Below are positions 16,047 to 24,860 of a DNA stretch of 55,741 bases, piece after piece. The stretch is from an uncultured Muribaculaceae bacterium (GTDB lineage: Bacteria > Bacteroidota > Bacteroidia > Bacteroidales > Muribaculaceae). Every line of letters begins with the position of its first letter. Position 1 is the first letter of the stretch. The notes beneath the pieces are model-generated. The model was not told the DNA's origin. It saw only the letters and a list, made by a program, of their open reading frames with translations, and made no database searches. Where the stretch lies: the NCBI GenBank assembly GCA_910579845.1, contig CAJTWL010000013.1:1-55741 (forward strand), written 5' to 3'. The position numbers and the translations under genes are program-made.

Positions 16047-17444
16047 ATGAAACTATCTTTTTTTTCAGCCTGCATGACTTTATGTGTCTGTCCGATGCTG
16101 GCAGCCAACTCTACTGATAAGGGAATTTCCAAGGAACTGATGAACGAACTGAGAAGTTCATATTCATGTGTGGGATCTACCAAAGCATTACGTAACGCAC
16201 TAAACAGCAACGATCTTGACAAAATCGCAAAGAATCTTGATGCTGCTGATTCCTTTGATATGGATTTTTCTCATCGGGTGAAAAGCAAGGGAATAACAGA
16301 CCAGAAGTCATCCGGACGTTGCTGGCTTTTCACCGGATTGAATGTGCTTCGTTCGCAGATGATGTCCCGGAACGGTCTTCCTTCTCTTGAACTTTCGCAG
16401 AATTACAATTTTTTCTATGACCAGCTTGAAAAGTCGAATCTTTTTTTGCAGGGAATAATTGATACTGCCGACAAGCCGATGGATGATAAGATGGTAGACT
16501 GGCTGTTCAGTAATCCTTTGAGCGATGGCGGACAGTATACCGGTCTGTCAGACAATATTATGAAATATGGGGTTGTTCCAGCAGAAGTAATGCATGAATC
16601 GTATACTGCCAACAACACTGCAAAAATGCGCAGGCTAATATCTTTAAAACTACGTGAGGATGGTCTGGAGTTACGCAGGATGTATGCCTCAAAGAGTAAT
16701 GCAAATGCCATTCAGGCTCGGAAAGAGGAAATGCTCAAAGAGATCTACCGTATGTTGGCGTTATCTCTTGGAGAACCACCGGTGGAATTCGTGTGGACAA
16801 GAAAGAATTCAAAGGGTGGAATTGTAAGCACAAAGACATATACACCTCTTGAGTTTTATAAAGAGTTTGCAGGCAATGATCTTAAAAGGGATTATGTCAT
16901 GCTGATGAATGACCCTACGCGAGAATATCATAAGGTATATGAGATAGATTATGACCGTCATGTATACGATGGTGAAAATTGGAAATATATCAACTTGCCT
17001 ATAGAGGAGATAAAGGATATAGCTGTCAAATCGATAAAAGACAGTACAATGATGTATTTTTCATGCGATGTGGGTAAATTTTTTGACAGAGACAGAGGTG
17101 TTCTTGATCTTGACAATTTTGATTATGAATCAATTTTGGGTGTCAAGTTCGGGATGGACAAAGCTGATAGAATACGCACTCATGCAAGCGGGAGTACACA
17201 TGCCATGACTCTTATGGCAGTGGATCTTGACGAGAACGGCAAGCCGCAAAAGTGGATGGTGGAGAACAGCTGGGGCAAGACCCCCAATGACGGGCATGTC
17301 ATAATGACGGATCGTTGGTTTGACGAATATATGTTTCGACTTGTGGCTAACAAGAAATATATTCCGTCGGAAACTCTGAAGCTCTTGAATGAGAAGCCGA
17401 TTATGCTCCCTGCCTGGGATCCGATGTTCTCGGCTGAGAATTAA
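16047..17444 (+). CDS. C1-family cysteine aminopeptidase (bleomycin hydrolase/PepC-like)
   Basis: A 465-aa papain-like peptidase with the catalytic residues of the bleomycin hydrolase family: C92 in SSGRCWLF, H385 in GSTHAMTL and N407 in MVENSWG. Cytosolic PepC lacks an export signal, whereas this protein begins MKLSFFSACMTLCVCPMLAA, a likely signal peptide, so it probably acts in the periplasm. A terminator-like hairpin follows the gene. Confidence 0.92.
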   Translation: MKLSFFSACMTLCVCPMLAANSTDKGISKELMNELRSSYSCVGSTKALRNALNSNDLDKIAKNLDAADSFDMDFSHRVKSKGITDQKSSGRCWLFTGLNVLRSQMMSRNGLPSLELSQNYNFFYDQLEKSNLFLQGIIDTADKPMDDKMVDWLFSNPLSDGGQYTGLSDNIMKYGVVPAEVMHESYTANNTAKMRRLISLKLREDGLELRRMYASKSNANAIQARKEEMLKEIYRMLALSLGEPPVEFVWTRKNSKGGIVSTKTYTPLEFYKEFAGNDLKRDYVMLMNDPTREYHKVYEIDYDRHVYDGENWKYINLPIEEIKDIAVKSIKDSTMMYFSCDVGKFFDRDRGVLDLDNFDYESILGVKFGMDKADRIRTHASGSTHAMTLMAVDLDENGKPQKWMVENSWGKTPNDGHVIMTDRWFDEYMFRLVANKKYIPSETLKLLNEKPIMLPAWDPMFSAEN

Positions 17445-17449
17445 GATAT

Positions 17450-17500
17450 TTTAAGGAGGTTAAGGTCTTTAAAGTCTTTAATGACCTTAAGGACTCTATA
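17450..17500. repeat. Family A intergenic repeat tract (last copy)
   Basis: GGAGGTTAAGGTCTTTAAAG and its partial reverse complement (CTTTAATGACCTTAAGGACT) form a loose hairpin. I find no clear copy to the right of this point. Confidence 0.75.
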
Positions 17501-17502
17501 TG

Positions 17503-17533
17503 AAAGCGGCGCCCGGTAGAGCGCTGCTTTTAT
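17503..17533 (+). terminator. Intrinsic terminator after the aminopeptidase gene
   Basis: AAGCGGCGC (17504-17512) pairs with GCGCTGCTT (17521-17529) with one mismatch and is followed by TTTATAT. Confidence 0.75.
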
Positions 17534-17585
17534 ATCAGGTGTAATCTTAAGATACAGTTCGTTAAATTAAAAGTATTCCAGACTT

Positions 17586-18395
17586 CTATTTGTTCCAATT
17601 CGGGTCGAAGAGTGAGTTCAGCACGTGGCTCAGGCGGTATCCGGCAAGTAGAATCTGCCGGTCGGCAAGACGGGCTCCTTTGAGCAAAAGAAGGTTGGAA
17701 TCCATTTTATTAAGTTTAAGTTCCGGAGTAATCCACTCGTATGTTACTGCAACATTTTTTGCAGTTTCATTTGCCCAGTCTTCGGGAGTGCCTTTGCAGA
17801 CTTCCGCTATCTGCTTGGGTGTGAATCTGTCGAGCTGATGCTGATAATCGGTGTAATACCATTTGTGGCTTGTCTCAATGGCATAATAATCCCAGAAACT
17901 ATGGTAGCTAATGGTTTTGCCGTTCATGTCGAAATTATACCACTGACGAATATCGTCAAAGTCCGGGTGTGACGGGCAATGTAGATCTCCGATTACGTGT
18001 ACAAGCATTTTTATGCCCACATTTATTGCGGAATCAGACAGATTCTTATAGTTTCTCAGAAGTCTGGTCTGCTCTTTGATAAGGCTTACGGCATCTCCTC
18101 TGGAATCGCTGTGATACTTGCCGTCTTTGCCTATCGGATACATGTGGCAACGTGTAGTGTGCTTATACTCCGGCGTCTCGCGGACAAGATCCATCCAAGA
18201 TGAATCATAAACGATTGACTCTCCGTTCAGATATTTCTCAACATTTGCTTTTGCAACAGGGGTGAGGTGGCATTCTGCGATGTAACTTACCGCATCATGA
18301 CCGACACGTCCCCAGCTGAATGCCGGAATGGAACACACTGCTGTCATCAGAACTATTGCGGATGATCTTTTAATCTCTTTAAAAAAAAGTTTCAT
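17586..18395 (-). CDS. S1/P1 family nuclease
   Basis: The start at 18395 gives MKLFFKEIKRSS with a signal peptide, 269 aa; an upstream in-frame ATG at 18428 is possible but less likely. After cleavage the mature protein would begin at Trp (SWGRVGHDAVSYIAE), whose N-terminus ligates zinc in S1/P1 nucleases. Other zinc-ligand segments are visible: HVIGDLHCPSH and YHSFWDYYAIE. The family are zinc-dependent phosphodiesterases cutting single-stranded DNA or RNA and 3'-nucleotides. The likely location is the periplasm or outside the cell. Confidence 0.93.
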   Translation of the reverse strand: MKLFFKEIKRSSAIVLMTAVCSIPAFSWGRVGHDAVSYIAECHLTPVAKANVEKYLNGESIVYDSSWMDLVRETPEYKHTTRCHMYPIGKDGKYHSDSRGDAVSLIKEQTRLLRNYKNLSDSAINVGIKMLVHVIGDLHCPSHPDFDDIRQWYNFDMNGKTISYHSFWDYYAIETSHKWYYTDYQHQLDRFTPKQIAEVCKGTPEDWANETAKNVAVTYEWITPELKLNKMDSNLLLLKGARLADRQILLAGYRLSHVLNSLFDPNWNK

Positions 18396-18446
18396 GGTGT
18401 TTATATTTTTACACATGTTTATTAGCAACTCAAATTTAACAAAATA

Positions 18447-18467
18447 TTATTTTTAAACAAGCTCTTA
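18447..18467 (-). repeat. Family B half-element at the lrgB stop codon
   Basis: On the minus strand TAAGAGCTTGTTTAAAAATAA begins with the stop codon of lrgB. Near-identical sequences lie at 26051-26075 and 26434-26453. Confidence 0.65.
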
Positions 18468-19160
18468 ATAACCGAGCAAGCCTAATATCAAAGGTGCAAG
18501 CAACGCTGTCAATAATCCGTTAAGGGTTAGACCAAGTGATGAAAATGCACCTGATCTCTGGCTGCGCTCCATTGCCGCGGCAGTGCCTACGGCGTGTGCG
18601 GCAGTGCCTACGGAAAGAGCTCCTGCCATGGGAGATTTTATACGGCATAAGGAAACTATCTTGAATCCGGCCATACTTCCGAAAATGCCGGTACACACGA
18701 CAACAGCCGCTGTCAATGCCGGTATTCCACCTGTAGCTCTGCTTATCTCAAGAGCAATAGGAGTCGTTACAGCCTTGGGTGCCAAGGATATTATTACATC
18801 TTTGGTGGCTCCGAACATTTCTGCGAATAACACGACACTTACTAATCCGGCTACGCATCCCGCAAGCTCAGCGAGAAGTAAGGGTACCATCTGTTTTCTG
18901 ATTGTTTCCAACTGTCTGTACAATGGTACGCCAAGCGCCACAACCGCGGGTTTAAGCCAGAATTCTATATAGCTCCCGCCGATACTGTAGTTTTCATAAG
19001 GTGTATCCGACATTATGAGAAAAACTATGAGTATTATGATTGATACCAAAATAGGATGGAGCAATTGCAGATGTGTCTTTATCCGAATCCAACGTGCAAG
19101 CAGGTAGGCAAAGAAAGTCACCGCAACCATAAAATAAGGTGAGGTCATGAAATCAGTCAT
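18465..19160 (-). CDS. lrgB: LrgB/CidB family membrane protein
   Basis: A 231-aa membrane protein with about seven hydrophobic segments and the family signature LAPKAVTTPIALEISRATGGIP (about 125-146), followed by GTAAHAVGTAAAMERS. LrgB proteins work with LrgA in murein hydrolase control or in transport of small metabolites. The gene overlaps lrgA by 8 bp, indicating translational coupling. Confidence 0.93.
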   Translation of the reverse strand: MTDFMTSPYFMVAVTFFAYLLARWIRIKTHLQLLHPILVSIIILIVFLIMSDTPYENYSIGGSYIEFWLKPAVVALGVPLYRQLETIRKQMVPLLLAELAGCVAGLVSVVLFAEMFGATKDVIISLAPKAVTTPIALEISRATGGIPALTAAVVVCTGIFGSMAGFKIVSLCRIKSPMAGALSVGTAAHAVGTAAAMERSQRSGAFSSLGLTLNGLLTALLAPLILGLLGY

Positions 19161-19533
19161 TGGAATCTCCTTTCTTTGTCATATGCCTGTGATACATGCG
19201 TCTCGATAAACTGTGGGTCCACCCTGTAACAAGTATAATTACTGCAGTACTGAGGATCGTTGCCATTACTATGGGAATCCATTCGGATTTAATGATTCCA
19301 AAGCATTTCATTACACCCACACCTGCAGGAATAAAGAAGAATCCGAGATTCGCACATAAAAAATCCGATACTGCGGCTATCCATTCCGGTTTTACCAGTT
19401 TTGTCTTAAGAGCGAATGCCAACAAAATCATCCCTGCGATACATCCGGGCACCGGAAGTCCGGTTATCATTACAAGCCCTTCTCCAAGCTCCAGAAAAAA
19501 GAACAGCACCGCAAGTTGCAATAAAATCATCAT
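19153..19533 (-). CDS. lrgA: CidA/LrgA family holin-like protein
   Basis: A 126-aa protein with four hydrophobic segments and the LrgA hallmarks LGEGLVMITGLPVPGCIAGM and FLCANLGFFFIPAGVGVM. It is the first gene of the lrgAB pair, with a divergent ECF sigma gene upstream. Confidence 0.92.
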   Translation of the reverse strand: MMILLQLAVLFFFLELGEGLVMITGLPVPGCIAGMILLAFALKTKLVKPEWIAAVSDFLCANLGFFFIPAGVGVMKCFGIIKSEWIPIVMATILSTAVIILVTGWTHSLSRRMYHRHMTKKGDSND

Positions 19534-19592
19534 AGCCTTTGTTTTTCAGTCTCTTGACATTCATAAATAGGTCAAGAGGAGTTTTTATTCTA

Positions 19593-19621
19593 CAAAATTA
19601 CTCAAAAATTTATTAATTTTG
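19593..19621. promoter_or_regulatory. Divergent -7 boxes between lrgA and the sigma factor gene
   Basis: CAAAATTA at 19593-19600 reads TAATTTTG leftward toward lrgA, and TAATTTTG at 19614-19621 points right toward the sigma gene. Both match TAnnTTTG exactly. No good -33 TTTG is visible at the right spacing for either, so confidence is moderate. Confidence 0.45.
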
Positions 19622-19655
19622 CGGCAATTGTATATCATTTGGAAGATTATATTGA

Positions 19656-20147
19656 GTGAGCGATTTCAAGAAAATATTCGATTCATATTATCTGCCGCTG
19701 GCTATGTTTGCATTACGAATTACAGGTGACACAGACTTTGCTCATGATGCTGTGCAGGAAGCTATGGCAGCGTTGTGGCAGAAGCTGGAATCCGGTGATG
19801 TTGTTGATAATCCTAAAGCTTATCTTTACAAAGTGTGCAGGACCAAAGCGCTTGATATGATTCCGGAAGCTTTTCAAGATATCGATTCGATTGTGGAAAT
19901 AACAGATGAAGAGATAGATACATCGGAAAGAGATGCAAAACTATGGAAAGCGATAGGAGAATTGCCGAATAAAATGAGAAACGTTTTTCTGATGAGTAAG
20001 CGCGACGGATTAAAATACCGTGAAATTGCAGAAGAACTTGGAATATCCGTTAAAACTGTTGAAAATCAGATAGCAGGAGCTCTTGCCAGATTAAGAAAGG
20101 AACTTGCCGACAGAGCGGGAACTGTATTTTTCTTGCCATTCCTATAG
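19656..20147 (+). CDS. ECF RNA polymerase sigma factor
   Basis: A 163-aa sigma-70 family protein starting at GTG (MSDFKKIFDSYY). Region 2 is seen in ALRITGDTDFAHDAVQEAMAALWQ, and region 4 in LPNKMRNVFLMSKRDGLKYREIAEELGISVKTVENQIAGALARL. It heads a cluster with a membrane anti-sigma-like protein and a TonB receptor, the usual cell-surface signalling arrangement in Bacteroidetes. Confidence 0.94.
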   Translation: MSDFKKIFDSYYLPLAMFALRITGDTDFAHDAVQEAMAALWQKLESGDVVDNPKAYLYKVCRTKALDMIPEAFQDIDSIVEITDEEIDTSERDAKLWKAIGELPNKMRNVFLMSKRDGLKYREIAEELGISVKTVENQIAGALARLRKELADRAGTVFFLPFL

Positions 20148-20185
20148 GGGTTTTTCCGTATTTCTCCGTCTAATAGTAAAAACAC

Positions 20186-20692
20186 ATGAAACAGATGGAG
20201 AAAAATAAAATAAAATTTGAAGAGAATATTGATTTTGTCGCGAGTCATTATAGCGGGGAGGTGTTCTCGGATGAACAGAAAAGAGAAGATTATTGTCAGA
20301 TAACAGGGAAACGTCTGTTGCCCATTTATTTCACCAAACGGCGCAGTGCGGCGGCTGTTGCGGTATCCGTGGCTCTCGTGGCTATAGCCTCATCCATCGC
20401 AGTATATTATTCATTTGTAGACAAGAGTCCGGAAGAAATAGATAAAAGACCTGTAGAACAAGTTGAATCTGCAGTATTGCCGGAACAACCTGATTATGCG
20501 GTCGTCGAATTTGATGATGCACCTCTTGCGGCAGTTGTTTCTGAAATCGAGAATCTTTATGGCGTACAGATAGAAGGTGTGCCCGAGAAAGAGATGCGGC
20601 TTACTATTCATTATGAGGGAGATGTTCAGGATCTTGTGGAGACAATAAATGATTTATTGGATATAAATCTGGAGATAACAGCAGAAAAATGA
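20186..20692 (+). CDS. Short FecR-like anti-sigma protein with DUF4974-like C-terminus
   Basis: A 168-aa protein with a cytoplasmic N-terminal part, one membrane helix (AAVAVSVALVAIASSIAVYY, about 55-74) and a C-terminal DUF4974/STN-like segment (VVEFDDAPLAAVVSEIENLY). Normal FecR-type anti-sigma proteins are about 300-400 aa with a central FecR domain; that domain is absent here. It overlaps the receptor start by 4 bp. It probably controls the upstream sigma factor. Confidence 0.82.
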   Translation: MKQMEKNKIKFEENIDFVASHYSGEVFSDEQKREDYCQITGKRLLPIYFTKRRSAAAVAVSVALVAIASSIAVYYSFVDKSPEEIDKRPVEQVESAVLPEQPDYAVVEFDDAPLAAVVSEIENLYGVQIEGVPEKEMRLTIHYEGDVQDLVETINDLLDINLEITAEK

Positions 20693-23331
20693 TGAGATTC
20701 TTAATATTGTCAATTTTACTCGCTGTCGGTTTTGCCTCAGCGCAATGCGGGAATGTAACTCTCAATGTAAAAGAAGCGAAAGCCGAGATTGTGTTCGCAC
20801 GTATTATGAAACAGACCGGAATGAATTTTATTTACTCTCCGGATGTTTTGCGAGGTCTGAGACTGAGTGTGGATGCCGATAATTTACCTTTGCGGCAGGT
20901 GTTGGAGAAAGCTTTCAATGGTACGGATGTGGAATTCAGAATCAAAGGTAATAATGTCGTGCTGAGCAAGAGGAAGATCAGAGTTGTCGCCAATAAGAAA
21001 TTTGTTGTGAGCGGGTTCATACGTGAGGAGAAAACCTCTGAACCGATCGCAGGGGTAACAGTGACTTGTGCGGGTCATTCGAATGTAACCAACGTATATG
21101 GCTTCTATTCCATACAGTGTCCTGAAGGCACAGCTAAAGTCGAGGTCAGAGGTTTTGGTTACCTTCCTGCGTATTCTGCAGAGTTTAAACTGGCTACAAA
21201 CCGTACCATAGACTTTTATCTAAAGCCGGTAAAGACTTTGGATGAAGTTGTGGTAAAAGGCTCAAAAAGAAAGATGGAAGCGTTGCAGTCTTCATCGATC
21301 GGTTCATTGAATCTTTCTTCCGAGAATATCAGAAACACCCCGGTGATGTTTGGCGAAAGTGATATAATAAAGACTCTTCAGCTTGAACCGGGGGTGAGTT
21401 CCGGAGTCGAAGGCTTTGCCGGAATGTATGTACATGGCGGCAACTCGGATGAGAACCTTTATATGCTTGATAACATACCGCTTTATCAGGTAAACCATCT
21501 TGGAGGTCTTTTTTCGGCTTTTAACACAGGTATAATGCGAAGTGTCGATTTCTATAAGTCTTCATTTCCTGCGAGATATGACGGCAGACTGTCATCCTTT
21601 ATGGATGTTCACACGAAAGATGGCAGCACTGAGAAGATGAACGGTTCATTCACGCTTGGTCTTATATCCGGAGCGTTTGATATAAACGGACCTATAGGAA
21701 AGAACAGGAAAACAAGTTATAGCGTAGGTCTGCGCCGTTCATGGCTCGATATTTTGACAATACCGGCTCTTGCAATCCTAAATGCAACTGTAAATAAGGA
21801 GGATAAAAACAAAGCAAGATACGATCTTACGGATCTTAACGCAAAAATCACGCATCGTTTTTCTGATAAAACCAAAGCATGGCTGACAGTTTACTATGGA
21901 GAGGATTTCCTTCTTGGCGGCTCAAAATCCGATATGCAAGTTGAGCAAATCGGATGGAAGGATGATTTTACGAATCGAATGCACTGGGGTAATATAGTTG
22001 CTTCATTGGGTTTGAATCATGTGTTTTCTCCTAAACTTTTCGGAGACTTTACAGTCGCTTATTCACGATATTTCTCCAAAATGAAATGCAGTGAGGACAA
22101 TATCTGGTATCAGGAAGGTGGGCAAAAAATTGAATGGTCAACAGATAAGCAGTCGAACAACAATATAACAGATTGGTCGGCAAGAGCTGATTTTGACTGG
22201 CGTCCGGCTTATGCGCACAGGGTGAACTTCGGCGGTTCGGTTACCATGCACTCTTTTTTGCCGGAGAAATATACCGACTCTGCTATAAATGGAGAAACAA
22301 GTTCATCTCTTTCCCGCTCCAGCGGAACGTACAGCGCTACGGAAATAAACGGATATATAGGTGATGACTGGAGATTATCGGATAAGTGGCGGATGGATCT
22401 CGGCTTGCATCTGAGTCTGTTTCACATAAGCGGAAAGAATCACCATGGGGTTTCTCCAAGATTCTCACTTCGTTATTCGCCGTCGCGTGAATGGGCTGTA
22501 AAATGTTCATATTCAAGGAGTGTGCAGTATGTACATCAGCTGACTAAAAGTTATATCTCGCTACCGACAGATCAATGGGTTCCAATTACAGGCAATTTCA
22601 AGCCGCAAACTGCCGATAAGGTTTCATTTGGTGTATATTGGTCGTATAATGACGAGTTTACTGTTTCGGCTGAGACGTATTATAAAAGAATGCAGAATCT
22701 TATAGATTATTCCGATTTGTATTATATTGAGAATAATGCGTTGTCCTGGGATTCAAAACTATGTGTCGGTGTCGGCAATTCCAAGGGAATCGATTTCAAA
22801 ATAAGCCGAGAGTTTGGAAAATTGACCGGTCAGGTATCTTATTCACTTTTATGGGCAGATAGAAAATTTGCAGGTAAAAACAGAGGTAGGCGTTTCCCGG
22901 CACGCTTTGATAACCGGCATAAGATAAATGTCATGTTGAACTGGAAGATTAATGACAAGTGGGAGATAAACGGAGCTTGGACAGGAATGAGCGGTAACAG
23001 ATATACTCTTTCGACCCAGGTCTGGAATGGACCTGAACTTTATGATTACTATAATATGGATTATGGGGGATCAATAATATATCCTGTCACCGTGAATAAT
23101 GCTCCGTTTGTATCAGAACTTAATAATTACAGATTGCCGTTCTATCACCGACTGGATCTTTCGGTTGTGAGGCATACAAAAAAGGGATTCTGGACAATAA
23201 GCCTTTACAATGCTTATTGTAACCGTAACACCATCGCAATCAGACAAGGTTCCTCCGATGGAAGAAAAGTGTTTCAGAAACTAAGTATAATGCCTATTAT
23301 TCCGTCATTTTCATATACATGGAAATTCTAA
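20689..23331 (+). CDS. TonB-dependent receptor with STN and carboxypeptidase-like domains
   Basis: An 880-aa outer-membrane receptor. After a signal peptide (FLILSILLAVGFASAQC) come an STN domain (about 25-90), a carboxypeptidase-regulatory-like domain (VSGFIREEKTSEPIAGVTVT, about 108-175), a TonB-box-like LDEVVVKGSKR, the plug and a beta barrel. The last residue is Phe, as in many outer-membrane barrels. The STN domain would signal to the anti-sigma protein encoded just upstream. The substrate is unknown. Confidence 0.93.
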   Translation: MMRFLILSILLAVGFASAQCGNVTLNVKEAKAEIVFARIMKQTGMNFIYSPDVLRGLRLSVDADNLPLRQVLEKAFNGTDVEFRIKGNNVVLSKRKIRVVANKKFVVSGFIREEKTSEPIAGVTVTCAGHSNVTNVYGFYSIQCPEGTAKVEVRGFGYLPAYSAEFKLATNRTIDFYLKPVKTLDEVVVKGSKRKMEALQSSSIGSLNLSSENIRNTPVMFGESDIIKTLQLEPGVSSGVEGFAGMYVHGGNSDENLYMLDNIPLYQVNHLGGLFSAFNTGIMRSVDFYKSSFPARYDGRLSSFMDVHTKDGSTEKMNGSFTLGLISGAFDINGPIGKNRKTSYSVGLRRSWLDILTIPALAILNATVNKEDKNKARYDLTDLNAKITHRFSDKTKAWLTVYYGEDFLLGGSKSDMQVEQIGWKDDFTNRMHWGNIVASLGLNHVFSPKLFGDFTVAYSRYFSKMKCSEDNIWYQEGGQKIEWSTDKQSNNNITDWSARADFDWRPAYAHRVNFGGSVTMHSFLPEKYTDSAINGETSSSLSRSSGTYSATEINGYIGDDWRLSDKWRMDLGLHLSLFHISGKNHHGVSPRFSLRYSPSREWAVKCSYSRSVQYVHQLTKSYISLPTDQWVPITGNFKPQTADKVSFGVYWSYNDEFTVSAETYYKRMQNLIDYSDLYYIENNALSWDSKLCVGVGNSKGIDFKISREFGKLTGQVSYSLLWADRKFAGKNRGRRFPARFDNRHKINVMLNWKINDKWEINGAWTGMSGNRYTLSTQVWNGPELYDYYNMDYGGSIIYPVTVNNAPFVSELNNYRLPFYHRLDLSVVRHTKKGFWTISLYNAYCNRNTIAIRQGSSDGRKVFQKLSIMPIIPSFSYTWKF

Positions 23332-23368
23332 TGATTTATTTCCAAGGACTTTAAAATATTCAATAGAG

Positions 23369-24475
23369 ATGAAAACATCTACAATCAATATAATAGCTAT
23401 CCTGATATTTGTCTTTGTTTTTTGTTCCTGTTACACGGATTTTGAGCCTGATCTTGATACGTCCCCCGTATTGTGCATGAATTCGGTACTTGAGGTGGAC
23501 AGCACTGTAAAGGTAAGTTTGTCTCACACATACAGATGGAGTGACGGGCAGTATGATTCCAATTTATATGAGACATTGGATGTCACTGTCAGGGATGCGG
23601 AAGTTTCATTGTATGTAAACGGGGAACTTAAAGATGTCATGAAGTTTAGTGTAAAGGAAAAGGGTAGCGATTCTGTGAAGCGGGAAGAGGGTTATTATTC
23701 CTCTTTCCGCCCCTCGGAGGGGGATCAGATCAGACTTGTGGCAAAGAGTAAGGAATACGGAGAGGCATATGCAACAGTGACAATGCCGTCAAAAGTCTGC
23801 ATAGAGGATATAGATGTAGTTACTCTTGAATGTAGAAAATTAATTTCCACATATGTGACAACATTTATAATTACTCAGGATTATTCTATCTGGTTTACGG
23901 ATCCCGGGGAAACAGATAATTATTACCGTATTCTTGTAAATCCTGTAAACCCTGATCCTGTCAATTCCGGAGAGTGGGTCGAGAATTCATTTACAGGTGA
24001 AAAGTATGAGAGAGTTTATAACGCCAGTTTACGATTCTGGAATATAGTCAATGATAATGAACCTCTTTTTAATGAGCAGTCGGATGTCCTTGACGGAATA
24101 TTCGGATCCTCTTCAGTTTATTGCTCAGTGTTTTCCGACCGACGGATAAAGGGTAAACGCTATCCCTTGTCTCTACGTCTTGACAAGGGGGAGCTGAGTA
24201 TTTATAATCCTGAGAAAATAGAAAGCCTGTATGATGTACGGTTGCGGTTTGATCTTTATAGTATTTCGCAATCATATTACAGCTGGTTTGTATACGATTG
24301 GTATAGACAGGAGAGTTTTCAAGGTATGTTGGGTGATGTCGGTCTTGCCGAGGTTGTGATGCCTGACAGCAATGTTTCTACCAATGCAGGTGTAGTCGCT
24401 GCCTGCTCAAGACATTCATTTTATATAAGTTTTAAAGATTTTCTGAAAGAGAACGTTGATTCGGATAACTATTAA
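23369..24475 (+). CDS. DUF4249 domain-containing lipoprotein
   Basis: A 368-aa protein with an N-terminal hydrophobic segment ending in a lipobox-like FVFCSC, then the DUF4249 features VDSTVKVSLSHTYRW and VTVRDAEVSLYVNG. DUF4249 proteins accompany STN-type TonB receptors in Bacteroidetes and are thought to be surface partners of them. It is the fourth gene of the sigma/anti-sigma/receptor cluster. Confidence 0.88.
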   Translation: MKTSTINIIAILIFVFVFCSCYTDFEPDLDTSPVLCMNSVLEVDSTVKVSLSHTYRWSDGQYDSNLYETLDVTVRDAEVSLYVNGELKDVMKFSVKEKGSDSVKREEGYYSSFRPSEGDQIRLVAKSKEYGEAYATVTMPSKVCIEDIDVVTLECRKLISTYVTTFIITQDYSIWFTDPGETDNYYRILVNPVNPDPVNSGEWVENSFTGEKYERVYNASLRFWNIVNDNEPLFNEQSDVLDGIFGSSSVYCSVFSDRRIKGKRYPLSLRLDKGELSIYNPEKIESLYDVRLRFDLYSISQSYYSWFVYDWYRQESFQGMLGDVGLAEVVMPDSNVSTNAGVVAACSRHSFYISFKDFLKENVDSDNY

Positions 24476-24549
24476 ACTTTCAATTGTCCGAACACGTTTA
24501 AAAGTCGTAAGACCATGGGAAGTTCCATGAGTCAGATAAATTTTATACT

Positions 24550-24846
24550 ATGAAATACACAGATCTAATTAACAGTACACCAGTGGTACTGGTTGAGTTT
24601 TATGCGACGTGGTGCCCTCATTGCCAGAGGATGATGCCTGTTATAGAGGAAATTAAAGAATTGCTCGCAGGTTCTGCCGATGTTTGTCAACTTGATATAG
24701 ATGAGAATCAGGAAATGGCAGATATGGAGAATGTCCGTTCCACACCTACTTTTATAATTTATAAATATGGTAAACCGGTATGGCGGGAGAGTGGAGAGAT
24801 GGACGGTCAATTCCTGCTTGATAAACTTCAATCATTTTTATCTTAG
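24550..24846 (+). CDS. Thioredoxin family protein
   Basis: A 98-aa single-domain thioredoxin with the active site WCPHC (C22, C25) and cis-Pro segment VRSTPTFIIY. There is no signal peptide, so it is probably cytosolic. It lies 14 bp upstream of the VKOR-family gene, suggesting a shared redox job. Confidence 0.93.
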   Translation: MKYTDLINSTPVVLVEFYATWCPHCQRMMPVIEEIKELLAGSADVCQLDIDENQEMADMENVRSTPTFIIYKYGKPVWRESGEMDGQFLLDKLQSFLS

Positions 24847-24860
24847 AGGCATATAGCAAT

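Noticed and set aside
24550..24846. Thioredoxin as an exported disulfide protein
   Set aside because: The sequence begins directly with the thioredoxin fold and has no signal peptide.
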